Source: Stachybotrys elegans
Taxonomy: Eukaryota; Ascomycota; Sordariomycetes; Hypocreales; Stachybotryaceae
Length of the DNA: 64,000 bases
Assembly (NCBI GenBank): GCA_020746835.1
Contig: JAGPNK010000008.1
Coordinates: 1,984,001-2,048,000, forward strand
Direction of reading: 5' to 3'
Each line of letters opens with the position of its first letter. The stretch's first letter is position 1. Below, piece after piece: positions 44,301 through 55,239 of the stretch. Position numbers and translations under genes: made by a program. A model generated the notes under the pieces. The model had not been told where the DNA came from. It worked only from the letters and a program-made list of their open reading frames with translations, and did not search any database.

Positions 44301-46038
44301 TGGCGTTTGTTTCCTTGGGGTACTCTCTGACGCTCTTGAGGATGGATTGGGCGCGAGACTTGCGGTGAAGCTCGGCCACCATGAGCTTTGCCAGAATGAA
44401 GAGCCCGTCGGCCTGTTGGACAATCGCCTCAATCACCTCGTGCTTGAAGTCAGTCGTCATCTTGCTCATAATCCGGGCACTGAAAATGGCGTCCTCGATA
44501 AATGCCCGCACGTCATCGGCGTTGCGGCTCGTCGTGACTTGGATCGTGGTGTAAATACTGCCCAGGGCCAAGGGATCCAGCTGCTCCGTCACCTTCTCCG
44601 ACAGGTGCGTCCTACCTATCAAGGCAAACTGGACCCTTGACTCTGCTAGGATCCCGTCATCTCCATTTTCCAGCGCCATCAGATCCAGCAGCTGCTCAAT
44701 CTCCGCCGGGTCGGCCTCGTCGATGCCATCCAAAAAGATGTACATGGGCGGCCCGGCACTAAAGTCTTGGAACGGCTCTTGGAAGAGCCTGCGGAACGCA
44801 CTCGGGACGGTGCGGATCTCGTCGGCATGGAAGTTCGACCCCAGGAGCTTCTTGGCGTAGAAGGCGTCGTTTTCGCTGAGCTGGTACGCAATGCTCCGCA
44901 GGGCTTGGATGACGGAGCGTGTCTCGGGGTTGTTGTCGCGGAAGAAGAAGTAGCCGACGCGATATTTTTGGTCAAAGCACCACGAGATGACTCGGGCGGT
45001 GAGATAGGATTTGCCGGTACCTGACATGTTAGAGAATATTGGTATGGTTGCTAGGTGGCTTACCATGGTTGCCAGTCATCCACAGGTATCGTGTCTCACC
45101 CTCTAGCCACGCCGACAGTCCCTCGTCTTGCAGAACCCAGTCTCCTGTCCCCGACACTCGCGACTTGTTAAAGGCATCGTAAGAGTCAGTAGGATATGGG
45201 GATGGTTCCAACAGTTCCCAGAGCTGGTCTTTGTATGTACGGTTAGCACGCTCGAGGTTCTCTGCCCTCAGGCTGAGAACGTTTTCGTTCATCTGGATGA
45301 GGGTATTCTCGACGCGGTCCGTCTTGGTGTTGATTTCCAGAACCTCGCCATAGGTGTCTGCCCCGACTTGTCGTTGTTCGCCCACCGTCAAGGCCTCGAG
45401 CTTGGCCAGGGCGGGTTGCACAGGACTCTCGGATCCAAAGAGACGCCTGAGGTAGGCTCTGAGTCGGCCCTGGCGGACTTCCTTGAGTGCAATGATGAGG
45501 ACGTTGAATAGTGACGCAAGGATATCGATGGTTTTGTTCCTCAAGGCTGTGGACATTTCTCCACGGACATATACTTCTAGACGAGCAGTAAAATCCTACA
45601 CCAGTCAGCATAAATTCCAGAATTAGTCAGGGCTATGCTTCTTGCCTTGAGTTGGTCAAACAAGGCAAATATGGAGTCATAGGTGGATGAGACATCCTTG
45701 GCAGCGCCGATGAGGTAGACAACGGCACTGAAAATATTCTGGGCCGGCGGAAAGGCCTCGGAGGCGGCGCCGGTGAGGACCTCGCCGACCATCTCAATAG
45801 GGCCGAGGGCGGCGCTCATGACGCTGGTAATCTTCTCATGCTTGCTTCGGTAGTCGGAGAAGCGGTTGTTCTGGGCGTCGAGGACGCGCATGAGGTCCTC
45901 GACGGTGCGAATGGGCGGCTTCATGAAGTCATCGATCGAGTCCTTGGGCGACGACTCCTTGAAGGTGCGGGCGGCATCGGCGAGGATGCCGGCGAACCGT
46001 GTCTCGACGCTGGTCTGGCCATTCCGCTTGGCCGCCAT
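41353..46038 (-). CDS. Goodbye-NACHT-TPR NLR with ZZ-like C-terminal zinc finger
   Basis: Three exons close in frame: 46038-45646, 45595-45064, 45020-41353 (1530 aa). The start is the ATG at 46038; one codon upstream is GTG. Residues 1 to about 250 fit the fungal STAND N-terminal 'Goodbye' domain ('AFPPAQNIFSAVVYLIGAAK'). NACHT follows: the Walker A motif GTGKS is formed across the exon 2-3 junction near 308, and Walker B 'YIFLDGIDEAD' lies near 398-409. About 640-760 is a Ser/Pro/Arg-rich disordered insert with many SP and TP sites. TPR-like helices cover about 1010-1320 ('ALSYYQEALKLDG', 'ASLEYFQKAMKAGK'). The C-terminus (about 1436-1480) has CxxC-(n)-CxxC-(n)-CxxC and 'DHEWF', like a ZZ finger. 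Predicted role: signal-responsive STAND NTPase in immunity or incompatibility. Intron 1 (45596-45645) uses a GC donor. Confidence 0.88.
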
Positions 46039-47031
46039 CACGGGACAAGACTAGAGGGGAGGCTACGGCGAGGAAAGGAGGTGCGGGAGAAGAGCGGTGG
46101 CGGCAGGACTCGGCGGGGTGAAGGCGGTCGCATCTCAGCCTGTGTGTGGTTGTTGCTTTTTGGTAATTGTTCTGTATGGTGGCTTGGCAAGGAGGCTCCG
46201 CCAGAACCACAGCAAGGGAAAAGTGAGGGGTTGGAAAAGTCGGACAGCTCTGGTTCAAGGGCCTTGAGCCGGTTGTTCGTTCAGGCGGTGGGTCAAGGTT
46301 GCATTAGGCACGCAGCTAAGACGATGCGACGGTGCAGGGTCGGATGAAACGAGGATGGCAGGTAGATATATAGTCGGACGGATGCATACGCGTGTGGCTC
46401 ATCAGGCGATGGCTTAGAGGTTGAATAATAGAAGCCTATGGAAGGCCAACTGCCGTGTGACAGACGGCGCTTATTTCTTCTCACAACAAGCTAATTCACG
46501 GTTGTAACTTGTAGCGGTCAAGCATCGTCATCTCTGTATTTGCACAAAGGCCAGCACATAAGAAATTCAAATACCATGTCAGCAACCTGCCAGGGATTTA
46601 TTACATTATGCTGCATTTGAGTCTCTTGTGATGCTCTTATTTGCGCGTTGGTTGGCAAAAGCTTGTAACAGGCAGCAGCATAAATCGATCGCCATGCATA
46701 AGGCCAAGAAAGGCTGCGGGGCGTCCTAGAGCTTGAGTCATCTGCCTGGTCCACGTCAGCGGGCTGATGATGATCATTATTCCTGAGTCAGGGAGGTAGA
46801 CTGTTTCCTGAGTGTTGGTTGGATTGAGTTACGCTGACTTGGGAGATGTATAATAAAAAGTGAATAAATAGAAAATAATAATACAGTCGCAATGCAATTA
46901 ATTAGTGCAATCTACACTACCGTCTTTTTTCTTTCTGTTTTTCTCCTTTTCGAATAATTCCGTCAGGAACTAAATAAATAAATAAAATCAATAAGCCAAG
47001 GCCGTGGCTAATAACTGCCCTCCGTTAGATA
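46039..47031. other. Intergenic: NLR promoter and downstream flank of RhoGDI-like gene
   Basis: No credible gene. An AAATAAAT-type short repeat lies at about 46973-46985, and the interval 46850-46910 is AT-rich. Confidence 0.5.
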
Positions 47032-47575
47032 TCACCACTCCTCCTTGACATCCAACACAAAGTCAAACTCCGAGTGAACATTGCCGTCATCATCCTGGAT
47101 CTTGGCCTTGTGTATGTACCTCTCACGGGCCAACGCGCCTGATGGGGCCTCTTCCTCGCCAACTGTCTCTCATTAGTATGTTGTATTTTGTAAGATCGTG
47201 GGTAACTCACATGACGCTGTATATGGACCGCCTGCCACATGTGATCCCTGAAATAGCTTAGTACTTTCTCATTATAAAAGGAGCAATGGCTTACGATTGC
47301 ATCAGTACGACGCCCAACAGCCATGCCCTTCAGCTCCACACGACGCTTCAGAGTTAACCCAGAGATGAGATCATTCTCGATCTTGAATTGGATGGATAGC
47401 GTAAACTGCACCCCTCCTTAAGAGTGAATTCGAATGCTTTGTTATCGGAACAGTTGATCGTCATTGTATCTCGTCCAGGCACGGCAATCGACATGGAGAC
47501 GAGTACAAATTTTCCGGGGGCAGTTTCTTCGGTCTCTGTTCCTTGCAGAACAAGGTCCTCGTTAAATTCGGACAT
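47032..47575 (-). CDS. Short RhoGDI-like (Rho GDP-dissociation inhibitor) protein with one frameshift
   Basis: Exons 47575-47295, 47247-47211, 47162-47032. The encoded fold matches the immunoglobulin-like domain of RhoGDI: 'KFVLVSMSIAVPG', 'FEFTLKEG', 'FTLSIQFKIENDLISGL', 'GSHVAGGPYTAS', 'EEAPSGALARERY' and 'FVLDVKEEW' at the end. RhoGDI extracts prenylated Rho GTPases from membranes. Two oddities appear. The protein would be only about 149 residues and lacks the N-terminal regulatory arm of usual RhoGDIs (about 200 aa). The frame also breaks at a run of four C (47411-47414 on the plus strand): one more base is needed to connect 'LKEG' with the next strand. It may be a decaying paralogue or an assembly indel. 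Confidence 0.75.
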
Positions 47576-49556
47576 TTCTCTTGAACAAATTCCTCAAGGC
47601 TTAGGGAAGTGGTATGAATGATGTGAGATGGTGAATATGTAGGGATTGGAGATAGTGGGCATACTCTCATAGGGTAGGTTCCGACTATTTAAATACCAGG
47701 CGTACGTAGGTTGATGTAGTAATACTTCGAGACACTGGTCACATGAAGCATTGGTTGTATAACGTATTTGACTAAGTATCATGCCTCTGCTCCAAGTCTC
47801 GTGTCATATATCAAGTGGTCGAAAACGCGTAAACAGGGTCCAGATGACGCCGAGTGAAGCATTATGTTTGTGAACTTACGTCTTTCGTCTGGTAGATTAG
47901 GGTGATGGAAGGTGAAGATCAGTCCGCTTGACTCATGCGAACGTCTCCAAATCTCTGCCGCACAACACTCGGCATAATAACTCAGTGACAGATACTACAT
48001 CTGGAGGTCTATACATACGTGTTGCAGCAGCCTAATGATCCGGCTAATAAATACTTGCAGTCGAGCAAAGCCTACTACATCACCATCAAATCCAGCATAG
48101 ATCCAATTAGGAGGATATTATTAATTTGTATGTCTAAGCTCTCTGTTCTACTGACATGTCATATACAATAATAATCATGGTCAATCTGGTAGTAAGCTTG
48201 TATATTAATGCTCTATGCTACCGCAGCCTCCCCGAGCCTCTCCAACGCATGCAACGATTTGATTATCGATCAGCATTTCTACGAATAAACCCAATTTTCC
48301 AACTCCGTGGTTTGGCAAGGCTTAATTTGCAAGTCTGACAATCCTCTTGCTACCCTATAAGCAAGGCTTCACGGATGTCAGACAATTGGATTGCCATCGG
48401 CTCTCAGATGCGCCATTCCATTTAGTGGTATCAGGACATGAAAACCGGTAGCAGGAAGTTCGGTATCTACTTCATTATGAGTCGATTAATGGAACACCAG
48501 CATCAATGGGACTTGAGCAATTCGTTTCATCTACCAGCATTACCGCCGCCAGTACTAAATTAAATGTAAGAATCCACCAAGCCTCCCTGGATCCTTAGAA
48601 CCGCCAATGCGCGTATGCAAGTGAACCCACCCGCGGCTTAGCAGATGCAGATATACCAGTCGTTCACGTTATTGCTGGAAGCGCCTCTTTGCAATAAACG
48701 CATTGTGGCTGGTGCTAGCCGCGTCAGTTGATTAGCGACGGTTCCAGAACGTCGCATCAGATCCTTCCGGGGTCGTTTCAGCACGTCTGTTACGTTTGAC
48801 ACACAGGGGTCCTTCTGCCAACACAGAAAAAGGAGCAGCAACGTAATCGTGGAGCCAAGGCTGGGACAGACATAAGCCTCGTTTTCCCTGGCCCATGCCC
48901 TCCAGGGGCCCCGGCGGCAAGCAATTATCAACGGCGATGGGCTGATCTGAGCGGCAAAGCACACTGGGTGGAGAGGATTCAGGTTGGCATCGTCGTTGGC
49001 CAAGGTACTGCGAGGCACGACAAAAGCTTCATCCACAGTCGTAGCCTTCACAGCGCTTCCTCTCTCCGTGCTAAGCGGATCGCAAGCACCACTTTCCTGT
49101 CGAGTTTTACATGGCCAGAACCGTCCATCGCCGACGCCCAAAATAGACCATCTACAACCCCGTAACCGAATATGATCGCCACAAACATTATGCAAGAAAG
49201 CCACTTGCAGCAGCCACTTGCAGCGACGACAACTCACATGTTTCGGACACAGACTTGGCGCGCCTACAAAAAACATGCGCAATCGACATGCTACAGCCCG
49301 ACCTGTCGATCGGGGGAACAGGCCTCCACCCAATCTCTTGACACCCCGCAAACGTGCTGAAACTGCGGCCCAGCAAACGCCCTCGCAGGAGACGCAGCGG
49401 AGCGGACTCTCCCTCTCGGATGATTCCAATCCTTCAGCGAGCCAGGAGTCGGCCGTCCTTCCCAAAATAAACCACGCCGCAAATCATCCAAACTGCCCAA
49501 TTCAGCACTCTTCCAGGGGGGGGATTCCCTCCCGCTGAGGGGCACGGCGCGATCGC

Positions 49557-49561
<5 letters not shown>

Positions 49562-49588
<27 letters not shown>
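49562..49588. repeat. (CT)n microsatellite
   Basis: An uninterrupted run of about 13 CT dinucleotides, non-coding, about 430 bp upstream of the BAS2-like gene. Confidence 0.9.
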
Positions 49589-49808
49589 TGTCCCGAAACC
49601 TCCGGTGGGCTCACGTCTTGAGACTTGCCGCGCTTCACCCCTGGACCAAAGGTCCCATGCAGTGAGAATCATGGGACAAACGGATGGGGCGTTCCGTCTG
49701 TTCTACTACGTAGTATGATGGACGGGCGTGTTTCAACCGGCGTGGCGGATTTACACGTATGCAAGCAGCCATCCAAAAGCACAGGCAGAGGATCTTCATC
49801 CAAAGGGA

Positions 49809-49816
49809 TATATAAA
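49809..49816 (+). promoter_or_regulatory. TATA box of the BAS2-like gene
   Basis: TATATAAA about 198 nt before the start codon at 50014, followed by a pyrimidine-rich leader, is typical of strongly expressed fungal genes. Confidence 0.65.
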
Positions 49817-50013
49817 CCTCGGACCATCGCCTTCGTCTTGACTTTCTTTCCTCTCATCTCATCCACATCTCTTTTCATCTTCTTACCTTCACTTCTTGGC
49901 ACTGGTTGCTTTCTGGTTGAACAGGCTTCTTCCAATTTTCACTTTCGAATCTACTTGACTTTCTTTGCAACATTTACACTCCCTTTTCCACCACCACTCC
50001 TTTACCCGTCAAA

Positions 50014-50789
50014 ATGGTCCGCATCGCTATCTTCACCATCATGGCTGGTACGTCCCTCCCATCCTCTTCCTCATATACAGTCTAACAATCCTAGCTGCCA
50101 CCGTCATGGCTCTGCCCCAGCAGCTCTCTGCCCGCCAGGACGCCGCCGGAAGCGCCAACGTCGGAAACGGCGCTGGCCGACAGTTCATCACGGGCGGGTG
50201 CATCGCCGACGCCGACTGTGCTTCGACCTGCTGCGCGCCCGCTGCCAACGGCGGAGGCACCTGCGCCGCACGCCTCGTCGCCGAGGGTGACGGCCGCGGC
50301 TGTGGCTTCGGCGGAGCGGGAGCCGCCGCTCCCCAGGCTCCTCCTGCTCCTCCCGCTCCTCCGGCCAACAACGGCGCCCCTGGTGGCCAGAACGTCGGAA
50401 ACGGCGCCGGGCTCCAGTTCATCACCGGCCAGTGCCTGGCCGACGCCGACTGCGCTTCCACCTGCTGCGCTCCCGCCGCTAACGGCTCCGGCTCCTGCGC
50501 TGCCCGCCTCGTCGCCGAGGCTGACGGCCGTGGCTGCGGCTTCGGTGGTGCTGCCGTCGCCGCTCCCCAGGCTCCGCCTCCGCCTCCTCCCGCCGCCCCT
50601 GCCGCCGACCCCAACGTCCCCGGCAGCCAGAACGTCGGCAACGGTGCCGGCCAGCAGTTCATCACCGGCCAGTGCCTCTCGGATGCCGATTGCGCTTCCA
50701 CCTGCTGTGCTCCCCGTGCCAACGGTGGAGGTTCCTGCGCTGCCCGCCTGGTTGCCGAGGCTGACGGCCGTGGCTGCGGCTTCATCTAA
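50014..50789 (+). CDS. Secreted Cys-rich protein with three tandem BAS2-like repeats
   Basis: Two exons: 50014-50047 and 50095-50789 (242 aa). Residues 1-17 form a signal peptide, split by the intron. The mature protein has three near-identical modules of about 51 residues, each running from 'NVGNGAG' to 'DGRGCGF' with six cysteines (C, C, CC, C, C) and a shared 'DADCASTCCAP' core. They are separated by Ala/Pro-rich linkers. Each module resembles the single-domain Biotrophy-Associated Secreted protein 2 (BAS2) of Magnaporthe and related small secreted proteins. The function of the family is not settled; an effector or surface role is possible. The gene is strongly biased to G/C-ending codons, and a TATA box is present, consistent with high expression. 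Confidence 0.85.
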
Positions 50790-51030
50790 ACGAATACATT
50801 TGACGATCAGTTATAATAGGACTCATTGACTCCGCTGTGCGGGAATGGATGGTATGGATAAGGCTACAAGAGTTCATCAAGCGTGACCTCTTTTAATATA
50901 GTGTACCTAATGCATAGAAAGCGAGTAATTCATTTATTCACAAATCTTGGCCTGGCCGTGAAAATAACATGTTATAAAAGACCCAAATCTTAAAATGGTA
51001 TCACTACTCCTTAATACTCCCTAGTCCCTC

Positions 51031-51948
51031 TTATAGTGTCCTACGTGTCCAGTCTATCTTACTGCCTTCGTTGTCTTCTTCCTGTGGGGATGACGAGGGA
51101 ATCAAGTCGACTTCGCCGCTGGCCTCGTCGATCGGATAAGGAATAGGCATGATGGCTGTATACCAATCGTCCTTCCTGGCAGAGAACTCAAGCCTTCCCG
51201 TGGCATACAGAGCCGTCAAGGCTTTTGCTTTTTGCTCAAATACCTCGGCATCCTCTTCCCACTCGTCGGGCCGCTCCTCTTCGTATATACCGGCACCCCA
51301 CTTGGGAGATATCAACAGCGAGTTGGCCGACGCCACAACCATGGCAATGGTCATTGCTGGATGCCAGCACATAGTCTCGACAATATTTTGGGGGATGGGA
51401 CGTGTCTCGCGCTCGCAAACCTCGCCCCATCGGTTCACGTTGGGGTGCAGGATGCGGGTCAGAAACGAGGCCTTGGGAGGATACTCGGGGTACTTTGGGG
51501 GGATATCGATGAGCAAATGAAAGACGCCGTACTCCCAGATACTGCCTTGCGGGCCTTTTATGGTGGCCAGAGCTTTGTCCAGTCGATTTTTATCGATAAG
51601 AGTGATGCGGTAGTTATTGGCTGTTTGTTCTTCTTCCCACGCCTCGTATTCCTCACTCACGCGTTTCTCAGCCAGCCAAGTCAACTCAACAGGCCTATCC
51701 AAGAGAGCAAATCTCCGATTCTTTAGCAGGAACCTGCACGCCTCATTGTGGTAATCTTGTAGTACCATGTCGGGCTGTCGACTGATCCGCTCCTCTCCAA
51801 CAAGATCATCCAAGGTATCCCTCATGGCTGCACTACGACCGATGCCGGTGGAGCTCGCGATGCTGCTGGCGTTGCCTGGCTGGAGAAGAGGCGAGCATGG
51901 TGCAAGGCGGTAAATGTCATACGAATCCACGGAATCTTGGGAATTCAT
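51031..51948 (-). CDS. Ubiquitin-conjugating enzyme E2-like protein
   Basis: A single exon of 305 aa from the ATG at 51948. The UBC core lies at about 90-260: 'YPEYPPKASFLTRILHPNVN' and then 'WGEVCERE', where C178 sits at the active-site position after the HPN motif. 'MTIAMVVASANSLL' follows, as the helix after the active site. The N-terminal ~85 residues form a variable extension and the C-terminus is acidic. It should accept ubiquitin or a ubiquitin-like protein from an E1. It is divergent from housekeeping E2s, so its modifier and activity are uncertain. A separate F-box protein is encoded at 8.6 kb, with no sign of a functional link. Confidence 0.82.
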   Translation of the reverse strand: MNSQDSVDSYDIYRLAPCSPLLQPGNASSIASSTGIGRSAAMRDTLDDLVGEERISRQPDMVLQDYHNEACRFLLKNRRFALLDRPVELTWLAEKRVSEEYEAWEEEQTANNYRITLIDKNRLDKALATIKGPQGSIWEYGVFHLLIDIPPKYPEYPPKASFLTRILHPNVNRWGEVCERETRPIPQNIVETMCWHPAMTIAMVVASANSLLISPKWGAGIYEEERPDEWEEDAEVFEQKAKALTALYATGRLEFSARKDDWYTAIMPIPYPIDEASGEVDLIPSSSPQEEDNEGSKIDWTRRTL

Positions 51949-52461
51949 GTTGCGGGTAGTTGGAAATCTACCCTCGATGTTCAATGTAGTTGGCTAGGGT
52001 GATAAATGAAGAAGCAGATGCAGCATATTATATATCTATCTATGATATCCGGGAAAGGTCAAGTGTTCAGGAAATTTAACTCACTAACACAGTTTCCTCG
52101 GTCGCTGTTCGGTATCATTACTTGAGAGTGATTATGAGTTTAGAGCACGGCTGTGATATCCGAAGCATGGGCCAGAACAACAAAGCCAGGACGAGTTCAG
52201 TGCTTATTTTGTATCAGATGAAGACTTCTTTGTTCAGGGCACTCCGAAAAGTTCACTGCTTATCCACATTGAAGTATTTTCACAAAGTGGAGGGTAGATA
52301 TACAGATGAAGCATCGAAGTCAAGTATTACGAGTACAAACCCCGCTTATGTATAATTTACGTATCTTCAAATGTTGCTTTAGAATGAAGAAAAGGTATTT
52401 CGCAATTTGCATTGCGTGTCTTGTTCTGTGCAAGTTCATGCAGGCTGCTCGACTACCCATT
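51949..52461. other. Intergenic, nothing recognised
   Basis: E2 promoter side and 3' flank of the next minus-strand gene. No gene-like frame. Confidence 0.5.
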
Positions 52462-53352
52462 CTAGGTGCGGTACACATACCAAGCTACAGACACGAGAAC
52501 CGCAGCAACAGGAAGCGCTTTCTGCAACAAGGCCTTGATCTGTCTTTGGAGAAGAATCTGAACCTTTTCATCAAACCAGTTTTGCTCGTTGAGGTGCGGA
52601 AATGGCGTTTCGGGAACCGGCTTGCCCAGAAACTCGCAAAGCGGCTCCCACCCGTCGGCGAGCTTATACTCTAGCAGCCGCTCCTTTGGCGTAACGCTCC
52701 GGACCTTGGCGTAGTGCTCGCGGTACCGCTGCTTGGCCAAGCGCTCGGCGTCCTTCTTCCCGCGGATGCCCATCCAGCCCTCGGCGGTAGACCGCTGCAC
52801 CTTTCCCACGACATGCAGGTACCAGCGGTCAAGATGGTACACGACGCTGACGACGGGGTGGAACATGTTGCCGATGATGGCGCTCATGTAGCTCTTGTAC
52901 CATGAGTCAATGTCGCGCTCGACCAGCACAACCTTGGCCTCGGGATAGGCGGCGATGAGCTCCTCGGAGAAGGCAATCGCGGGCGTATCGGACGACACGG
53001 CGCCAAAGCCATGCAGCAGCTGGTCGAACTCGGCGCGTCCAAAGGGCGTGCCCTTGCCAAAGAACTTGCGGTCAATGGCGTCCTGCCACATCTCGTTGTC
53101 CTGGAAGTTGGTGGACAAGAGGCAGAAGGAGTGCCAGCAGGGAATGCCCAACTTCTCAATCGCCGCCGACATTGCTGCGAAACGTCACTATTTCAGAATA
53201 TGCCATGAATGGGAAGGCTACGCACTGGATGTTCCGGTGCGGTTGAAGCCAAGACATAGAACTTGCATGGGAACAGTCCGCTTCTTGCCACGAGGCGAGT
53301 CGGTGCCAATGGGCCTGAACAGCTCGGGGTGTCTCTCCTCGACAGTAGCCAT
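52462..53352 (-). CDS. P-loop sulfotransferase-family protein with C-terminal membrane tail
   Basis: Two exons close in frame: 53352-53226 and 53174-52462 (279 aa). The nucleotide-binding loop 'VLCLGFNRTGTST' (31-43) spans the splice junction. The family features 'GIPCWHSF', 'DTPAIAFSEELIAAYPEAKVVLVERD' and 'WYKSYMSAI' follow, as in the fungal sulfotransferase group often labelled 'NAD-dependent epimerase/dehydratase'. A C-terminal hydrophobic segment (about 258-276: LPVAAVLVSVAWYVY) suggests tail anchoring. It may transfer sulfate from PAPS, but members are poorly characterised and the substrate is unknown. Confidence 0.82.
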
Positions 53353-54531
53353 TTTGCGTCTCACGGTGCGAATGACGGAAGATGAAAAGGAGAAATGTGG
53401 AGGACTGTCAGCGTCATATGTTGGTTCTGGTTGCGCTAATGATGGATCGTTGGTGCTTACGCTGACTGGGGTCGAGGGCGGTTCCGGCAACGTTAAGCGT
53501 TGGTACAAGAAATTACTACATAGAGTCGTAACAAGAAGCTGTCACAATAGCTGCCAAGTTATCAGTTGGTGAATCATTTCCGGCTATCACCACACATGCA
53601 CAACAGCATCCAACTTAGATCAAAGCGAAGATTGGGTTATGGAAGAGATGGACGTAAACGCAGACAATTCTCCTCGTCTATTCGCGTCCAGCCACGAACA
53701 ATGGCGCCCAGAATGCCATCCATGTTGTGCGCACAATGTCCTGAGACAATGTCGTGGACCGCATACCTGTCGGCTCGGCTCCCATGATACGTCACAAACA
53801 CCAAGAGAGGAAAGGGATTTCCCGCGGCGACGCGATACACGTCCCGCGCTTCGCATACCTTGCGCGACTTAATTGATCCATCTAGACCGGTTTGCTGGAA
53901 CCGATTCGTTGTGTGAGGCGGGATATCTGTATACACATCAACCACTTGTAAGACTTGCAACCCTCTATCTTTCCCATATGATGCCATTAAATTCCCATTT
54001 CATCAACGCCATCAGTCTCAGCGCATCAGCCTCTCCTAGATATACAAACCCGCAGATCTCCTCAGCGATCGAGGCTACACCCGCCACACAAAGCCCCTCC
54101 GATTCCATCATACAACAGATCCTCCAGCCTCTCCCTTGTGACTCAGTCCGCAACAATGCACCCGCAGCATCTGCAAGCCATCTTCAAGACCTTGCCACGC
54201 TTCTCCATTCCATCCGCGCGGCAGCCTGGGTGTCAAGGTGAGACACGGTGTCGCATTTTGGACCCCGTCCCGTGCCTGGACGATTTGCAACATTTGACAA
54301 GTTGAGATGGTAGTAACGCAAGGTTGGCTACATCGTGTCGAGTATAAAGTCCTTGTTCATCATCCTTCAGACGTACAATCTATGCAACAGCAGACACCCA
54401 CTTCTCAACTTCAAACAACACACACACATCCCTGCAAACACTTCCTCCAGACTCCAGACCACCTTCTATCTACTCTCACAGACCACGTTATCATAACTTC
54501 TATTCCCTCACGACCGCCCTCCAACCTCACC
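53353..54531. other. Intergenic 1.2 kb
   Basis: No gene is recognised; small frames on both strands have no signature. The distal end is the promoter and CA-rich leader of the WSC gene. Confidence 0.5.
54343..54348 (+). promoter_or_regulatory. TATA box of the WSC gene
   Basis: TATAAA lies 189 nt before the start codon at 54532, with a CA-rich leader between them. Confidence 0.55.
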
Positions 54532-55239
54532 ATGTCTCGTCTCCTCTTAACCTCCCTCCTCGCCACCGCTGTCAGTGCCCAAGCCAACTTCGCCATCGAC
54601 CGCTTCCGCTACATCGGCTGCGTTGAGACCAGCAACCCCGCCGCCTTTGGCCTCACCATCGACTTCACCCGGCCCTTCTCCTCCGAGGACTGCCAGGGCG
54701 CCTGCGCCGGCCGTGGTGGTTCCGCCACGTACGCCGCCCTCATCGCAACCTGCGGCTGCAGCATCCCCGGAATCCCCGCCGACTACACCGTCGTCGATGA
54801 GAGCCGCTGCAACAGGCTCTGCATCGAGGGTGATGAGTCTGGCGGCTACTGCGGTGGCGACGACGTCTACACCCTCTTCCAGAAGAAGCGCCAGAACGAC
54901 CCCCGTTCTCACGAGGAGCACTGCGACGATGAGTCAAAGGTGGCCGCAGAAACCAGCAGGCCGCCTCTCGAGATTGATCCTCCGGTGCAAAACTCGGCTG
55001 TCCACTTCGCCTCCACCGTCTTCCCCGCAGAGTCCTTCCTCCCTCAGCCTACCTTCACATACTCTACGCGCCCCGCCACGGCCGCTGGTGTTGTTCCCGC
55101 CGCCAGCAGAGTATCTGTGGCTCGCGACGTAAATGCTGCTACCGTTCAGCCGGTCACTGTCAACGCGGCAGACAGGTTGATGATGACGGCGGCGGGTATG
55201 GCAGCTGTTGCAGCTGGCTTGGCATTTAACATGCTCTAA
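54532..55239 (+). CDS. Secreted WSC-domain protein, probably GPI-anchored
   Basis: A single exon of 235 aa. Residues 1-16 are a signal peptide (MSRLLLTSLLATAVSA). A WSC domain (about 24-115) is indicated by 'YIGCVE', 'EDCQGAC', 'ATYAALIATCGCS' and 'CNRLCIEGDESGGYCGGDDVYTLF', whose Cys spacing and GG-D-Y end are typical. WSC domains bind carbohydrate. A Thr/Pro/Ala-rich stalk leads to a hydrophobic C-terminal end preceded by small residues, as in GPI anchoring. It may be a cell wall or surface protein. The reading frame extends upstream without a better start; this ATG gives the signal peptide. Confidence 0.88.
   Translation: MSRLLLTSLLATAVSAQANFAIDRFRYIGCVETSNPAAFGLTIDFTRPFSSEDCQGACAGRGGSATYAALIATCGCSIPGIPADYTVVDESRCNRLCIEGDESGGYCGGDDVYTLFQKKRQNDPRSHEEHCDDESKVAAETSRPPLEIDPPVQNSAVHFASTVFPAESFLPQPTFTYSTRPATAAGVVPAASRVSVARDVNAATVQPVTVNAADRLMMTAAGMAAVAAGLAFNML

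Larger units (their letters stand above)
47576..50013. other. 2.4-kb gene-free stretch with (CT)n microsatellite
   Basis: No frame has family signatures; the longest, on the minus strand at 48638-49465, has an unnatural Cys/Arg-rich composition and lacks an ATG context. A (CT)n tract lies at 49562-49588. The last 200 nt are the promoter of the Cys-rich secreted gene. Confidence 0.5.

Noticed and set aside
48638..49465. 275-codon open frame on the minus strand in the gene-free stretch
   Set aside because: Composition is Cys/Arg/Trp-rich without any family signature, the frame has no splice support, and it covers a region with promoter-like features.
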